DNA of 64,000 nt from Cryptoclostridium sp964637365 (GCA_964637365.1 CAZWWH010000003.1:1-64000); one strand, 5' to 3'; positions 19,061-28,734 are shown, numbered from the stretch's first letter. Notes: generated from the letters alone by a model not told the origin. A program made the numbers and translations.

Positions 19061-19804
19061 ATGAATCAATACATATACCCCGACCATGACGACGCCCTTA
19101 CAGTAGAGATGATCGCTCACGAATCCAATGACCATTACTGGAACGCTTCTGAGGTGCAGGTGCTGTCCTACGCTAAGGCCAGGCTGAAAACCGTAAAGGC
19201 TGAAAATATGCTGGATTTGGGCTGTGGCATGGGGCGTTTATTGCCTATTTTTGCTCCCTACACCAAAAATCTTCTGGGAGTGGAGCCGGACGAAGAACGC
19301 TGCCAAGCGGCTATGACCCAGGCAATAAGAATTCCTAATGTTAGAGTCTGCCAGGGTACGGTAGACGACGTCTGCGGCCCCTTTGACGCCGTAGTCATGA
19401 GTCATGTGATCCAGCACATTCCCACGGACTTAACCTCACACATGTTTCAGCGTCTTGAGGAAGTAATGGCGAAGGGAGGATTACTGATTCTCACCACCAC
19501 CTTCACTGGCCAGGAAAAGGATTATTTTACCAGAGAATTCTCCGTCGATGGAAAACGCCAGACCGTTTCTATCACTCAAGAAGAATTTGACCGCTGCCAA
19601 GAAAACGGTGTGCTGCCGGTACGGTACTTTGCCCCGAAAACCATCGAAACCCTCTGCAATGACTACGGCTTTCATATCGAAAAAAAAGCCTGCTACCATT
19701 TTACCGACGCAGGGATCCATTCCCCGGAAAATGATGCCGACCGCAACGAACAGGGCGATGTCCAGGGCGCTAGAGATATTCTCTATCTTATCATAAAGGA
19801 CTGA
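19061..19804 (+). CDS. Class I SAM-dependent methyltransferase
   Basis: 247 residues. Motif I is LDLGCGMGRLLPIFAP, the acidic loop VEPDEERC follows, and post-motif II is VMSHVIQHIPTDL, so the Rossmann core is complete. The start is the ATG after GGAAGATCT. The substrate is unknown. It ends 5 bases before the next gene, so the two probably form one unit. Confidence 0.8.
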   Translation: MNQYIYPDHDDALTVEMIAHESNDHYWNASEVQVLSYAKARLKTVKAENMLDLGCGMGRLLPIFAPYTKNLLGVEPDEERCQAAMTQAIRIPNVRVCQGTVDDVCGPFDAVVMSHVIQHIPTDLTSHMFQRLEEVMAKGGLLILTTTFTGQEKDYFTREFSVDGKRQTVSITQEEFDRCQENGVLPVRYFAPKTIETLCNDYGFHIEKKACYHFTDAGIHSPENDADRNEQGDVQGARDILYLIIKD

Positions 19805-19809
19805 CTACC

Positions 19810-21063
19810 ATGGATACAACCAATAATACTTTTTCCGACCGCATCAGCGGCAATGTGGCATACAACTACTTTTTCACTGCGGGGATCCCCAAAAACATAA
19901 AAAGGGAGGATGCTGTCAACCGCTTAAAAACCACTGTGTCGCGTAATTTCAAAAGCTATTGCTTTGAGGACGCCCCCGAAGCTCGAGAAGAAACGGCCTT
20001 TGCCGACATTGCTCTGGCCCAGGGGTTTCTCCATGGCGACGGACTGCCCTTCCCCTGCTACCGCATTTTGCTGAAGGATGTGTCCCTTACCAGGAACGAC
20101 ATTCATATTACAGATTCGGCGATTCTTTTGACCTATTATCACGACGCCAATATTGCTCAAATTTCCTTTAATCTGCGGTTTGAGAACGCTGATACTGAAA
20201 CGCTGATTTTTATGCGCCATATGTTCGGCAACGGGATGAAGTTCCACGACGGCCACGGCGGGGACATTTCCCTGCAAGAGCTTTACGCCGCCCTTTTGGA
20301 GCGGCTGTCCCTCAGCGGTGAGGATTTGGAGCAGTCTTATTTGATGGAGATCAACCAATGGGGCGACTGGGACAACCCCCAAGAAATCATTGAGCATCAC
20401 AGCCGACGGCTTTACGGTATCATGAGCGGTGATGAGGGCTGGGGGTATGTCCCCAAAAAATTGGCCAAAGAACGCATCCAAAGCCAGTGGTCCAGCCGGG
20501 ATTTCGTGCGGTTCATCGTATTCGGCAACAGCTTTTTGCTGCTGAACCTGAACCGAGGGCCTTATTTCCAAGAATATCTGGCCCATCAGAAGGATTTCGG
20601 CACCACCTTTTACGGCGGTTTGAATCCCTATTTCGCCATGGATTCCGCCATAGCCGGCGTCAATCACGGCATTCTTTTTGCCCTGGAAATGGCCATGGTA
20701 ACAAAGACCATCACTGACCGCACCATGAACCACCACGAGGCTTACCAACGAAGCCGCACCAACGATTTCAGCAAGGATATCCGCAAAACGAAGGACTACC
20801 GCAGGGAGCTGATTTCCACCTTGAACCGGGTGGAGCACATCGCCATGACGGAGTTGGGAGAGCTGGAACGCATCGTATTGGACAGCCAGCGCATTACTCC
20901 CGTGATCGAAAAGGTGAAATACCTGCTGGAAATGCTGGAATCGGAGCTGGATTTGATGTATCAGAACCGCACCAATACCTTAGTGACGATTCTAACGGTG
21001 GCGGGGCTGATACTCTCGGTTATCGGCGTACTGTACGCCCATTGGGATGTCTTCGGATTATGA
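19810..21063 (+). CDS. Unknown protein with C-terminal membrane anchor
   Basis: 417 residues, not recognised. The body is soluble and acidic. A helical C-terminal part (LELMYQNRTNT region) leads into one or two membrane segments (TLVTILTVAGLILSVIGVLYAHWDVFGL), reminiscent of tail-anchored or CorA-like ends. It has no signal peptide. It directly follows the methyltransferase. The last codons are followed by a terminator at 21085. Confidence 0.6.
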   Translation: MDTTNNTFSDRISGNVAYNYFFTAGIPKNIKREDAVNRLKTTVSRNFKSYCFEDAPEAREETAFADIALAQGFLHGDGLPFPCYRILLKDVSLTRNDIHITDSAILLTYYHDANIAQISFNLRFENADTETLIFMRHMFGNGMKFHDGHGGDISLQELYAALLERLSLSGEDLEQSYLMEINQWGDWDNPQEIIEHHSRRLYGIMSGDEGWGYVPKKLAKERIQSQWSSRDFVRFIVFGNSFLLLNLNRGPYFQEYLAHQKDFGTTFYGGLNPYFAMDSAIAGVNHGILFALEMAMVTKTITDRTMNHHEAYQRSRTNDFSKDIRKTKDYRRELISTLNRVEHIAMTELGELERIVLDSQRITPVIEKVKYLLEMLESELDLMYQNRTNTLVTILTVAGLILSVIGVLYAHWDVFGL

Positions 21064-21084
21064 ACTGACTATTTTTCCATACAG

Positions 21085-21116
21085 AAAAGCCACGGAATAT
21101 TCCGTGGCTTTATTGT
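21085..21116 (+). terminator. Terminator between convergent genes
   Basis: Perfect hairpin AAAGCCACGGAA/TTCCGTGGCTTT followed by ATTGTT. It is almost symmetric and may serve both the 19810 gene and, from the other side, bzaE. Confidence 0.65.
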
Positions 21117-21138
21117 TCTATCGGGATTCTATCGGAGT

Positions 21139-22665
21139 TCAGCAGGTAGGATATGCTTTTTGGTCATCCTGCCAATGCTCCGGCAATGTGGCATATACCT
21201 CTTCGCACAGAGCGGTCACCGCCGTTTCTTTTTCCTCTGCCAGCGAAAGAAGGTCGCTCTGAGCATAGCAGCCTTGCTGTTCCAAATGGGTTAAAACCTC
21301 CTCAAAGGTGTTGACCAGTAACGCGTTGAGCCTGCGGTACACCGCAAAAGTCGCCTCGCCCTCTTGATACGAGGTGGACCAAAGCGGCGTCATATGGCGG
21401 AAAAGACCGTTGGTCAGCTCTCGCATAAAGGCGGCCAGCTGCCCCACTTGCTCGTTCTCATAAGGCAAGGTCACATGATAGGGCTTTGGCGTGGGCAAAT
21501 CCTTCAATTCCCGATAACACTGGGAGCCCTGGAGCAAAATTTGGTTATGGTAAAGCAGGTTGGCGGAGATTTTCACATCCTCCAACAGCTCGTTCCGCTT
21601 CAAAAACTCAAAATTGACGCGGATATCCTCGGGCGTGGAATCAGGCTGAAACATGATAAAACCGATATTGGGCGTTAATCCCGCCTGGCGCAGGATCTTT
21701 AATGCTCGCTCGTTCTGCTCCACGGTGGTATTTTTCTTCAGACGATCCAGACAGCGCTGGCTGCCGCTTTCCAGGCCAATGAGAAGTTCCTCAAGCCCAG
21801 CCTCCCGCAAAGCAGAGATAGTATTTTCGTGAATATCATTGACGCGAGCCTCAATACCGAATTTGATATGGAGAGGCTTCAGCTTCGCCGCCATTTCCAA
21901 AGCGCGGCACTGACCTTTCACGCCTGGGCCGAAAAAATTGGGATCCACAAAATAAAAACGCCGGTTCCCCGTTTTTTCAATGATTTCCTCTATTTCACGG
22001 CAAATGTAATCGACGCTGTGGCCGCGCCAACGGCAGCCTTCGCCGTAGTAATCATTGATATAGCAGAAAGTACAATGGTTGTAGCAGCCGCGGCTGCCCT
22101 CGATATTCACTTCGCCAATACCCAGCAACGATTCGCTGTAATGAGGGAAGGGCAGAGTATCCAAATCCTTCACCACTTTGGCGGGATTTTTTACCACTTG
22201 GCCGTCGGCGCAGCGATAGGCCAGAGACGGAACCTCCGTGGGAGGAAGCCCCTGGGCCAGGCCAAGGAATGCCGATTCAGGCTCCCCAACCACCACGCCG
22301 TCAAGGCCTTGAATAGACGCGAGAAGGTCGTCATAGGCAAAGGAGGGATAAAACCCACAGGCCACAATGAGGGCGTCGCATTCCTGGGAAAGCTCCTCAA
22401 GAAATCGGCGCAGCGCTTGATGGTCGTCCCATTGGTAAACCATGTGGACGCCAATCAGCTGAGGACGAAACGCCAGTATTTTCTCCTTGATTTTCTCATA
22501 AGTTTCTTTCCCCAGGAAGCCGTCGGCAAAGGCTACCTCATGCTCCCGTTCCAAAAGCCCCCGCAGAGAAGGAATCATCAAACAGGAGGACAACGGCGTA
22601 TTAGCGATATCGTTACAGTAAGCGTCACCCAGGCTGCGGGGATGCTCCATGAAAAAAATTCTCAT
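21139..22665 (-). CDS. bzaE: B12-binding radical SAM methyltransferase BzaE
   Basis: 508 residues. An N-terminal cobalamin-binding (Rossmann) domain is followed by a radical SAM core with the cluster motif RGCYNHCTFCY near residue 190. In the characterised bza pathway this class of enzyme converts 5-methoxy-6-methylbenzimidazole to 5,6-dimethylbenzimidazole. The start at 22665 has a perfect GGAGGG site and overlaps the bzaD stop by four bases. D and E are assigned by gene order, because the two enzymes share the same architecture. Confidence 0.85.
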   Translation of the reverse strand: MRIFFMEHPRSLGDAYCNDIANTPLSSCLMIPSLRGLLEREHEVAFADGFLGKETYEKIKEKILAFRPQLIGVHMVYQWDDHQALRRFLEELSQECDALIVACGFYPSFAYDDLLASIQGLDGVVVGEPESAFLGLAQGLPPTEVPSLAYRCADGQVVKNPAKVVKDLDTLPFPHYSESLLGIGEVNIEGSRGCYNHCTFCYINDYYGEGCRWRGHSVDYICREIEEIIEKTGNRRFYFVDPNFFGPGVKGQCRALEMAAKLKPLHIKFGIEARVNDIHENTISALREAGLEELLIGLESGSQRCLDRLKKNTTVEQNERALKILRQAGLTPNIGFIMFQPDSTPEDIRVNFEFLKRNELLEDVKISANLLYHNQILLQGSQCYRELKDLPTPKPYHVTLPYENEQVGQLAAFMRELTNGLFRHMTPLWSTSYQEGEATFAVYRRLNALLVNTFEEVLTHLEQQGCYAQSDLLSLAEEKETAVTALCEEVYATLPEHWQDDQKAYPTC

Positions 22666-23999
22666 TGTTTTCCCTCCTTCAAGCCATACCACATAAAGGT
22701 ATTGTTTTTCTGATTCTGAATCTCCAGTTCATAACGCAGATCCTGATAGGGGGCGGGATTATAATAGAGAGGATAGAGAAGGCTCCGCCGCTCGTCAATA
22801 AAGCCCTGTTCCACAGCGGCTTGGGTGCTTTCGGTTCCCGGCAGCAGGCGGATATGATTCAAAACTACATAGCCCAAGCTGCGGCTTTTCTCATGAATGC
22901 GGTAAATTTCGTCAATGACGCGGCGGCTTTCCGCAATGGTTTCCTCATCATCCCCCGGCACATTAACCATGAAGTGATACAAGGAGCATACCCCGGAATC
23001 CGCCAGCAAATGGGCGGTACGGAACAGCTCATCCTCGGTCAAATTCTTGCGGAGTACCTGGCGGGCCTTTTCCGACAGCCCATCAGGAGACAAGGAAAAA
23101 CAGTTGCAGCCGCTTTCTACATAGAGCTTTACACATTCCTCATCGAGGAGATTTTCCCGAAAGAATCCCGTCCACTGAATTTTCAAATTACGGCGGAGCA
23201 CCTCTTGACAAATTTCGTCAAGATGCTCCCGAGGCATATTTACCACAGGGTCATTCAAGTGGAACATTCGAATGCCGTATTCGTTGTAGAGGGTTTCGAT
23301 TTCATCTACAATGTCTTTGACGGGGCGGCAGCGAATCTTTCTCCCCTGCAAAATGGGGTAAGAGCAATAAGCGCACGTTAAAGGGCAACCACGGCGGGTC
23401 TCCACTCCCACGGAGGGCACATATTGGTTGATTTTGGCGTAGCGGTCCGGTGGCAGAAGGCGGTAATCGGGAGAGATGTAATCCTTTAAGTCGAAAACAG
23501 GATCCGGCTCGTTGACACGGAGCACGCCGTTTTCGTCAAACCAACAAAATCCCGGGAGATTCGGGAGCACGTTGGGGAAAGCATCGAGAAATTTCGGAAA
23601 GGAGATTTCCCCCTCGCCCACCAAGCCGAAGTCTGGCTTGGCTAGCTCCATCAGCTCCTTGGCGAAAAGAGAAAAGCCCGTGCCGCCCACAATGACTTTC
23701 GCTTGGGGCGACAAGGCCCGCACCATGGACATCACCGTGAGAAACGGCGGCACCAGAGAGACATTTTTATTGCCCAGAGGGTCGATGTTTCTAAGAGAAA
23801 TCCCCACCAAATCGAAGGAATTCTCAGTCAAGGAATCCTTCAGCGTCCCAAAGCCATCGTCCTCCAGATTCAAATCCACGATAGAGATATCGTGCCCCAT
23901 GTTCTTGGCAATGGTGGCGAGGATCACAATACCAATGGGATAGACCCTCTCCTTAGTATGATCCTCCACCGAGGGCGATTGTATCAGCAGCAATTTCAT
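22662..23999 (-). CDS. bzaD: B12-binding radical SAM methyltransferase BzaD
   Basis: 445 residues. The N-terminal B12-binding domain contains VDLNLEDDGF and VIVGGTGFSLFAKEL. The radical SAM motif is RRGCPLTCAYCSYP, near residue 210. BzaD is known to C-methylate 5-methoxybenzimidazole to 5-methoxy-6-methylbenzimidazole. Its ATG overlaps the bzaC stop (ATGA), indicating translational coupling. The assignment rests on family and operon order. Confidence 0.86.
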   Translation of the reverse strand: MKLLLIQSPSVEDHTKERVYPIGIVILATIAKNMGHDISIVDLNLEDDGFGTLKDSLTENSFDLVGISLRNIDPLGNKNVSLVPPFLTVMSMVRALSPQAKVIVGGTGFSLFAKELMELAKPDFGLVGEGEISFPKFLDAFPNVLPNLPGFCWFDENGVLRVNEPDPVFDLKDYISPDYRLLPPDRYAKINQYVPSVGVETRRGCPLTCAYCSYPILQGRKIRCRPVKDIVDEIETLYNEYGIRMFHLNDPVVNMPREHLDEICQEVLRRNLKIQWTGFFRENLLDEECVKLYVESGCNCFSLSPDGLSEKARQVLRKNLTEDELFRTAHLLADSGVCSLYHFMVNVPGDDEETIAESRRVIDEIYRIHEKSRSLGYVVLNHIRLLPGTESTQAAVEQGFIDERRSLLYPLYYNPAPYQDLRYELEIQNQKNNTFMWYGLKEGKQ

Positions 24000-25039
24000 G
24001 GTGTTTCCCTCCCTTTTTCTTCCCAGGGAATCAGCGTTTCCCGTTTTTTTGCCGCCGCGATCAGCGCGGTGTCCGAAGGTAAGGGCAAAAGCCCTGTATG
24101 ATACAGACCGTGAGCCCGCACGATGTCGTGAATGTCCTCTAAGGCAAAAACACGGCCGTTATAGGTATTCAGCAGCATATTCAAATCCAGCATGGCGGCC
24201 TTGGCATTCCAATGCCCCCGAAAGAAATCGTGAATCAACACAAGGCCGTCATCGGAAAGATGCTCCGCTACCCGTCCCATCAACGCCAGGTTATCATCTT
24301 TATCGAAAGCGTGAACAATGTTTGACATAATAATCAAATCAAAGGTCTCTCCCGCCAATGTCTTCCATGGCTCCAACACATTAAAGGCGCAGCGGCGAAC
24401 ACGGCGGAGAATCGTTTCAGGCAGAACCTCTTGACAAAGGTCCATGACTTCTCCCATATCGGCGAAGGTGGCGGTGGCATCGGGCCATCGTTCTAAAAAG
24501 CTACGGCTTACCGCCCCAAGACCGCTGCCCACGTCGAGAATGCGGGCGTTTGTTATTTCCACGGGACAAAAATCGGCGATTTCCGTCCCCTTACAGCGGG
24601 CAATGTCGTCCATGGCAAAGGAATAATGCCGGAATCGCTCTTTGATGGCAGACTCATCATCGTCCACGGGAAAATCCGTGCGGCCACCGGCGGTTAACGT
24701 ATTCTCAAGATTTTGCCAGCCACGACAAAGCTTTCTCCGCCAGAGGATGGAATGCCCTTGATAATGACGGCTTTGAGGCACCAGGTATTCCCGGGCCAAG
24801 GGCGCGTTCACGAAGGAACGGCCATGAGACTTTAACAGTCCCATGGCTTCCAGCGATAAGAGATAACGGTGGGCCGCCTCTGGCTCAAATCCCAGGTAAC
24901 GGCTATATTCCTCTACGGTGTGTTCCTCGTCGCCAAAGGCGAATAATTCTTTTTCCACCGCCAGAAAGAGAGCCTCCCCATACCAGGCGGCAGTGGCAAT
25001 ATCCTCTAAATATTGAAATCCTTCGGCTTTTGTCGTCAT
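23996..25039 (-). CDS. bzaC: Hydroxybenzimidazole O-methyltransferase BzaC
   Basis: 347 residues. It has an N-terminal winged-helix dimerisation domain (about 1-90) and a C-terminal SAM domain with ILDVGSGLGAVSRSFLERWP. The family transfers a methyl group to the oxygen of 5-hydroxybenzimidazole. I start at MTTKAEGF (25039), six bases after GAGGTG. The ATG at 25045 would lie on the binding site, and the open frame upstream is antisense to no signal and overlaps cobT. Confidence 0.87.
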   Translation of the reverse strand: MTTKAEGFQYLEDIATAAWYGEALFLAVEKELFAFGDEEHTVEEYSRYLGFEPEAAHRYLLSLEAMGLLKSHGRSFVNAPLAREYLVPQSRHYQGHSILWRRKLCRGWQNLENTLTAGGRTDFPVDDDESAIKERFRHYSFAMDDIARCKGTEIADFCPVEITNARILDVGSGLGAVSRSFLERWPDATATFADMGEVMDLCQEVLPETILRRVRRCAFNVLEPWKTLAGETFDLIIMSNIVHAFDKDDNLALMGRVAEHLSDDGLVLIHDFFRGHWNAKAAMLDLNMLLNTYNGRVFALEDIHDIVRAHGLYHTGLLPLPSDTALIAAAKKRETLIPWEEKGRETP

Positions 25040-25049
25040 ATCCATCACC

Positions 25050-26135
25050 TCAAGCCTCGGCTGATTCTTTTTGCTCCGAGGAATTGACGCCGGCTTCCTC
25101 AAAGGTGAGCATATCTCGAAGCATGGTAGAAGCAGCATCCACCAAGGGCATGGCCAGAGCTGCCCCCGTGCCTTCCCCCAAGCGCAAATCCAGCTGGAGC
25201 AGCGGTCGAAGGCCCAAGTATTCCAGCATTTTTTTATGAGCCTGTTCATGGGAGACATGGGCGGCAATGATGTAATCTTTACAGTCTGGGGCCATAGATA
25301 CTGCCAGCAGCGCGCCGGCTGTGGAAATATAGCCGTCCAGGAGCACCGGCATTCGGCAGTAGGCAGCGCCCAAAATCAACCCGGCAATACCGCCGATTTC
25401 ATAGCCGCCTAATTTTGCCAAAATGGCAATGGGATCGTTTTTTCCCGAACGGTGGAGCATCAAGGCTTTGTCGATCACAGCGATTTTATGCTCTACGGCC
25501 TCTGCCTCCAAGCCCGTGCCGCGGCCCGTCAATTCCTTAGCCTTTAAGCCGCTTAGAGCGGCAAATACCGCAGTACTAGGCGTCGTATTACCGATACCCA
25601 TATCGCCGGTGGCGATCAGATCCACGCCGCGGCTTTTGGCGTCAATGACAAGATTAATACCGGCTTCCAGGGCTTTTACGGCATCGTCACGGGACATGGC
25701 TGCGGTTTTGGTGATATTTTTAGTACCGAAGCCAACCTTACGGTTGATAATTTTCCCCTTGCCATACAGCAGCTCCAGTTTGGCGTCAACGCCCAAATCC
25801 ACCACATTGACCTTGGCCCCGGCGTTTTTAGCAAAGGCGTTGATGCCAGCGCCGCCTTTTAAGAAATTTCCCACCATTTCCACGGTAACGGCCTTGGGAA
25901 AAAGGCTGACGCCCTCTTCCACCACGCCGTGGTCCCCTGCCATAACAAAGACTTCTTTATTGGGGAATTCCGGCGTCATGGTTTCGGTAATGGCCACCAG
26001 CTGCTCCGCCAAGGAGGTCACAGCGCCGAGACTGCCGGCGGGAATGGCCAAAGCTTCAAGACGCTCCTTACCTTTGTTGCGCCATTCTTCACTGGGAGGG
26101 TCGATTTGGTATAAAATCTCATCCAGTTTCATCAT
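25050..26135 (-). CDS. cobT: Nicotinate-nucleotide:dimethylbenzimidazole phosphoribosyltransferase
   Basis: 361 residues, the normal CobT length. It has SLGRLE-type N-terminal residues (PAGSLGAVTSLAEQ), the GDHGVVEEGVS and TGDMGIGNTTPS loops, and the catalytic Glu in RLGEGTGA near the C terminus. It makes the alpha-ribotide of the lower-ligand base for cobamide assembly. The start at 26135 follows GAGGTGG; the frame is open further upstream but overlaps bzaB. It is inside the bza operon, as in Eubacterium limosum. Confidence 0.96.
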   Translation of the reverse strand: MMKLDEILYQIDPPSEEWRNKGKERLEALAIPAGSLGAVTSLAEQLVAITETMTPEFPNKEVFVMAGDHGVVEEGVSLFPKAVTVEMVGNFLKGGAGINAFAKNAGAKVNVVDLGVDAKLELLYGKGKIINRKVGFGTKNITKTAAMSRDDAVKALEAGINLVIDAKSRGVDLIATGDMGIGNTTPSTAVFAALSGLKAKELTGRGTGLEAEAVEHKIAVIDKALMLHRSGKNDPIAILAKLGGYEIGGIAGLILGAAYCRMPVLLDGYISTAGALLAVSMAPDCKDYIIAAHVSHEQAHKKMLEYLGLRPLLQLDLRLGEGTGAALAMPLVDAASTMLRDMLTFEEAGVNSSEQKESAEA

Positions 26136-26145
26136 GGCAGCCACC

Positions 26146-27429
26146 TCACAGTCCGAAATATTTGGCAGCGACGTCAGCAGCGCAGTCAATGCCGCAGCCG
26201 GGGCAATCCTCATGGGACTCCGAGCCGTCCAAATCATAGCCGTCAAAGACGTCGGGATAAAGGGCGGCTTCCTTCTGGGCTTCAATATCCCGCGCCACAC
26301 GGGCTCTGGCCATTTTCATTTCCCTATCCCAAGCAGGCTTGCAGCCGCGGGCCACGTCGGCAATTTGAGCGGCAATCTTGGTGGTACGAACGCCGATACG
26401 AACATCCTCTTCCAAGGGCAAGCCCAAATGCTCTGCAGGAGTCAAATAGCAAAGGAAGTCAGCGCCGCAGGCTCCAGCGAAAGCGCCGCCGATGGCGCCA
26501 GTAATATGGTCGTAACCTGGCGCGACGTCTGTAGCCAAGGTGCCCAAAATATAGTAGGGAGCATTGTTACAGAGGGATTTCTGCAAGCGCATGGTGGCGT
26601 CCACATGATGGAGCGGAACATGGCCAGGGCCCTCTACCATAACCTGAACCCCTGCTTCCTGGGCCTTTCTTGTCAGTTCCCCTTGGATGACCATGCCCTG
26701 TACCTGGGCGGGGTCCAAGGAGTCGTAGCCGCAGCCGGGCCGAATGGCGTCGCCGAGACTCAAGGTCACGTCATGAGCCTTTAAAATTTCCAGTACACGG
26801 TCAAAGTGCTCAAATAAGGGATTTTCCTTATCATTGTGGAGCATCCAACCGGTGAGGAAGGAGCCGCCGCGGCTCACGACCTGGGTGACACGGCCGGTGC
26901 TTTGCATGATACGGAGCACCTCGCGGTTTAAGGCGCAGTGAACCGCCATAAAGTCAAGACCTGCCGCCGCCTGTTTCTCAATGGTGTCGAAGATATCGTC
27001 TACCTTCATTTCCACCACGCTGCCATACTTTTCAATGGCGTCAACGCCGGCTTGGTAAATCACAGTGCTGCCCATGGCCACTTTGGCCAGCTTTAAGCTT
27101 TGAGCGCGCATACCGTCGATGTCCTTCCCTGTACTCAGGTCCATGAAGCTGTCGCAGCCCTCTTCCTGGGCGATTTGGAGCTTCCTGGCCTCCATTTCCA
27201 TATCCTCACGGTCAGTAGATGTGCCGAAGAGCGCATTGACCTTTACGGTCATCCCTTCACCGATGCCACCGTAGCGGAAATCGCGCTTTATGTTATTGCG
27301 GGGAATGACGATGCGGCCATTGGCCACCCGCTCTCTCACGAACTCCGGTGTTTTATGTTCCATCTGGGCAACAACTTCCATTTCTTCAGTGATGATGCCC
27401 CGTCTTGCTTTTAAAACTTGTGTTGTCAT
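26146..27429 (-). CDS. bzaB: 5-hydroxybenzimidazole synthase subunit BzaB (ThiC paralogue)
   Basis: 427 residues, clearly a ThiC-family radical SAM enzyme (SFLTGWMLHNDKENPL, GPGHVPLHHVDATM, AGACGADFLCYLTPAEHLGLP). Its C-terminal cluster motif is CPGCGIDC, a CX2CX3C spacing, one residue shorter than the CX2CX4C of true ThiC. BzaA and BzaB together convert aminoimidazole ribotide to 5-hydroxybenzimidazole. It lies 12 bases after bzaA, in a cobalamin-riboswitch operon with cobT, which argues against a thiamin role. Confidence 0.88.
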   Translation of the reverse strand: MTTQVLKARRGIITEEMEVVAQMEHKTPEFVRERVANGRIVIPRNNIKRDFRYGGIGEGMTVKVNALFGTSTDREDMEMEARKLQIAQEEGCDSFMDLSTGKDIDGMRAQSLKLAKVAMGSTVIYQAGVDAIEKYGSVVEMKVDDIFDTIEKQAAAGLDFMAVHCALNREVLRIMQSTGRVTQVVSRGGSFLTGWMLHNDKENPLFEHFDRVLEILKAHDVTLSLGDAIRPGCGYDSLDPAQVQGMVIQGELTRKAQEAGVQVMVEGPGHVPLHHVDATMRLQKSLCNNAPYYILGTLATDVAPGYDHITGAIGGAFAGACGADFLCYLTPAEHLGLPLEEDVRIGVRTTKIAAQIADVARGCKPAWDREMKMARARVARDIEAQKEAALYPDVFDGYDLDGSESHEDCPGCGIDCAADVAAKYFGL

Positions 27430-27441
27430 GGATTTCCCTCC

Positions 27442-28734
27442 TTAGCATTCATAAACACGGTCCAGGGATAAGAACTTGGACAGAATTTTCATGGCGCAGT
27501 ATTTACCACACATGGCGCAGCCTTTGGAGCCGCTGGGATTTCTCGTTTCACGAATTTCCTTGGCACGCTGGGGGTCGATGGCCAATTCCATTTGTTTCTC
27601 CCAATCCAAATCTTTTCTGGCGATGGACATATCTAAATCCCACTGGGCAGCTTTGGCCACGCCCTTGGCAATATCGCCGGAATGGGCGCCGATACGGGCG
27701 GCAATGACGCCTTCAAAAACCTGGTCTTTATTGGGCAGTCCCAAATGCTCCGCCGCCGTGACGTAGCAGAGAAAATCCGCGCCGTAATAGGAGCTCAAGG
27801 CCCCGCCGATGGCGGCGTTGATGTGGTCGTAGCCCACGGCAATGTCGGTGAGGAGGGGGCCGAAGACGAAATAGGGAGCGCCCTTGCAGAGGGATTTTTC
27901 CAAGGTCATGGTGGCTTCTACATGATTGATAGGCATATGACCGGGGCCCTTGACCATGATTTGCACGCCGGCGTCTTTGGCGCGTTTTACCAAATCTCCC
28001 AAGAGTACCAGCTCTTCTACCATGGGGCCGTCAAGGGAGTCGGCAATGCAGCCGGGGCGGTTGGCGTCAGCCAGGGCCAACGTCACATCGTATTTCTTAC
28101 AGAGCTCCAACAGACGATCATACTGTTCTAACAGGGGATTTTCCTTTTGATTGTGAATCATCCAGCCCATAAGGTGGCTGCCGCCAAAGCTAACCATGGG
28201 ATCTACACGGCCGCTTTCTTTGATGTGCTCGATCATTTTCAGAGTTATAGCAGGATGGAAGGCCATAAAATCCACGCCATCCTGAGCCTGGCGCTCAATA
28301 ACTTCAAAGAGGTCGTCGGCTTCCATTTTCAAGGCGGAACCTCTTTTTTCCTCGGCATAGGATAACGCTTCATAAAGGGGCAGGGTCCCCACGGGTACCG
28401 GGGAAGCTTCAATCACCTGCTTACGGAAGCCATCCATATCCCCACGAACCGAAAGGTCCATCAGGGAGTCGGTGCCGGCGGCCATGGCGGCCTCCAGCTT
28501 TTCCATTTCCCCTTGGGGAGTGTCTTTGGCGCAATACATGCCGATGCTGGCGCTGACCTTGGTGGAAAGCCCTTTGCCGATGGCCACGGGCTTCAAGCTT
28601 TTGTGCCGGGGATTCCAAGGAATCACAATGGAACCGGCGATAAGGCCTTCAAGGAGTTCTGCTTCGGTAATTTTCTCCCGTTCTAACATGGGAGCAAGAA
28701 ATTCTGAGTCTTTGATTCGATCCGTAATGTTCAT
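27442..28734 (-). CDS. bzaA: 5-hydroxybenzimidazole synthase subunit BzaA (ThiC paralogue)
   Basis: 430 residues, a ThiC-family radical SAM enzyme and close paralogue of the next gene. The C-terminal Fe-S motif is CAMCGKYC (CX2CX3C). Core motifs are SFGGSHLMGWMIHNQKENPL in shortened form, GPGHMPINHVEATM and YGADFLCYVTAAEHLGLP. It is the first gene after the riboswitch. The A/B assignment is by operon order. Confidence 0.88.
   Translation of the reverse strand: MNITDRIKDSEFLAPMLEREKITEAELLEGLIAGSIVIPWNPRHKSLKPVAIGKGLSTKVSASIGMYCAKDTPQGEMEKLEAAMAAGTDSLMDLSVRGDMDGFRKQVIEASPVPVGTLPLYEALSYAEEKRGSALKMEADDLFEVIERQAQDGVDFMAFHPAITLKMIEHIKESGRVDPMVSFGGSHLMGWMIHNQKENPLLEQYDRLLELCKKYDVTLALADANRPGCIADSLDGPMVEELVLLGDLVKRAKDAGVQIMVKGPGHMPINHVEATMTLEKSLCKGAPYFVFGPLLTDIAVGYDHINAAIGGALSSYYGADFLCYVTAAEHLGLPNKDQVFEGVIAARIGAHSGDIAKGVAKAAQWDLDMSIARKDLDWEKQMELAIDPQRAKEIRETRNPSGSKGCAMCGKYCAMKILSKFLSLDRVYEC

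Noticed and set aside
26146..28734. Two thiC genes for thiamin pyrimidine synthesis.
   Set aside because: A cobalamin riboswitch, not a TPP riboswitch, controls them, and they form one operon with cobT and B12-type radical SAM enzymes. The bzaAB assignment explains all of this.
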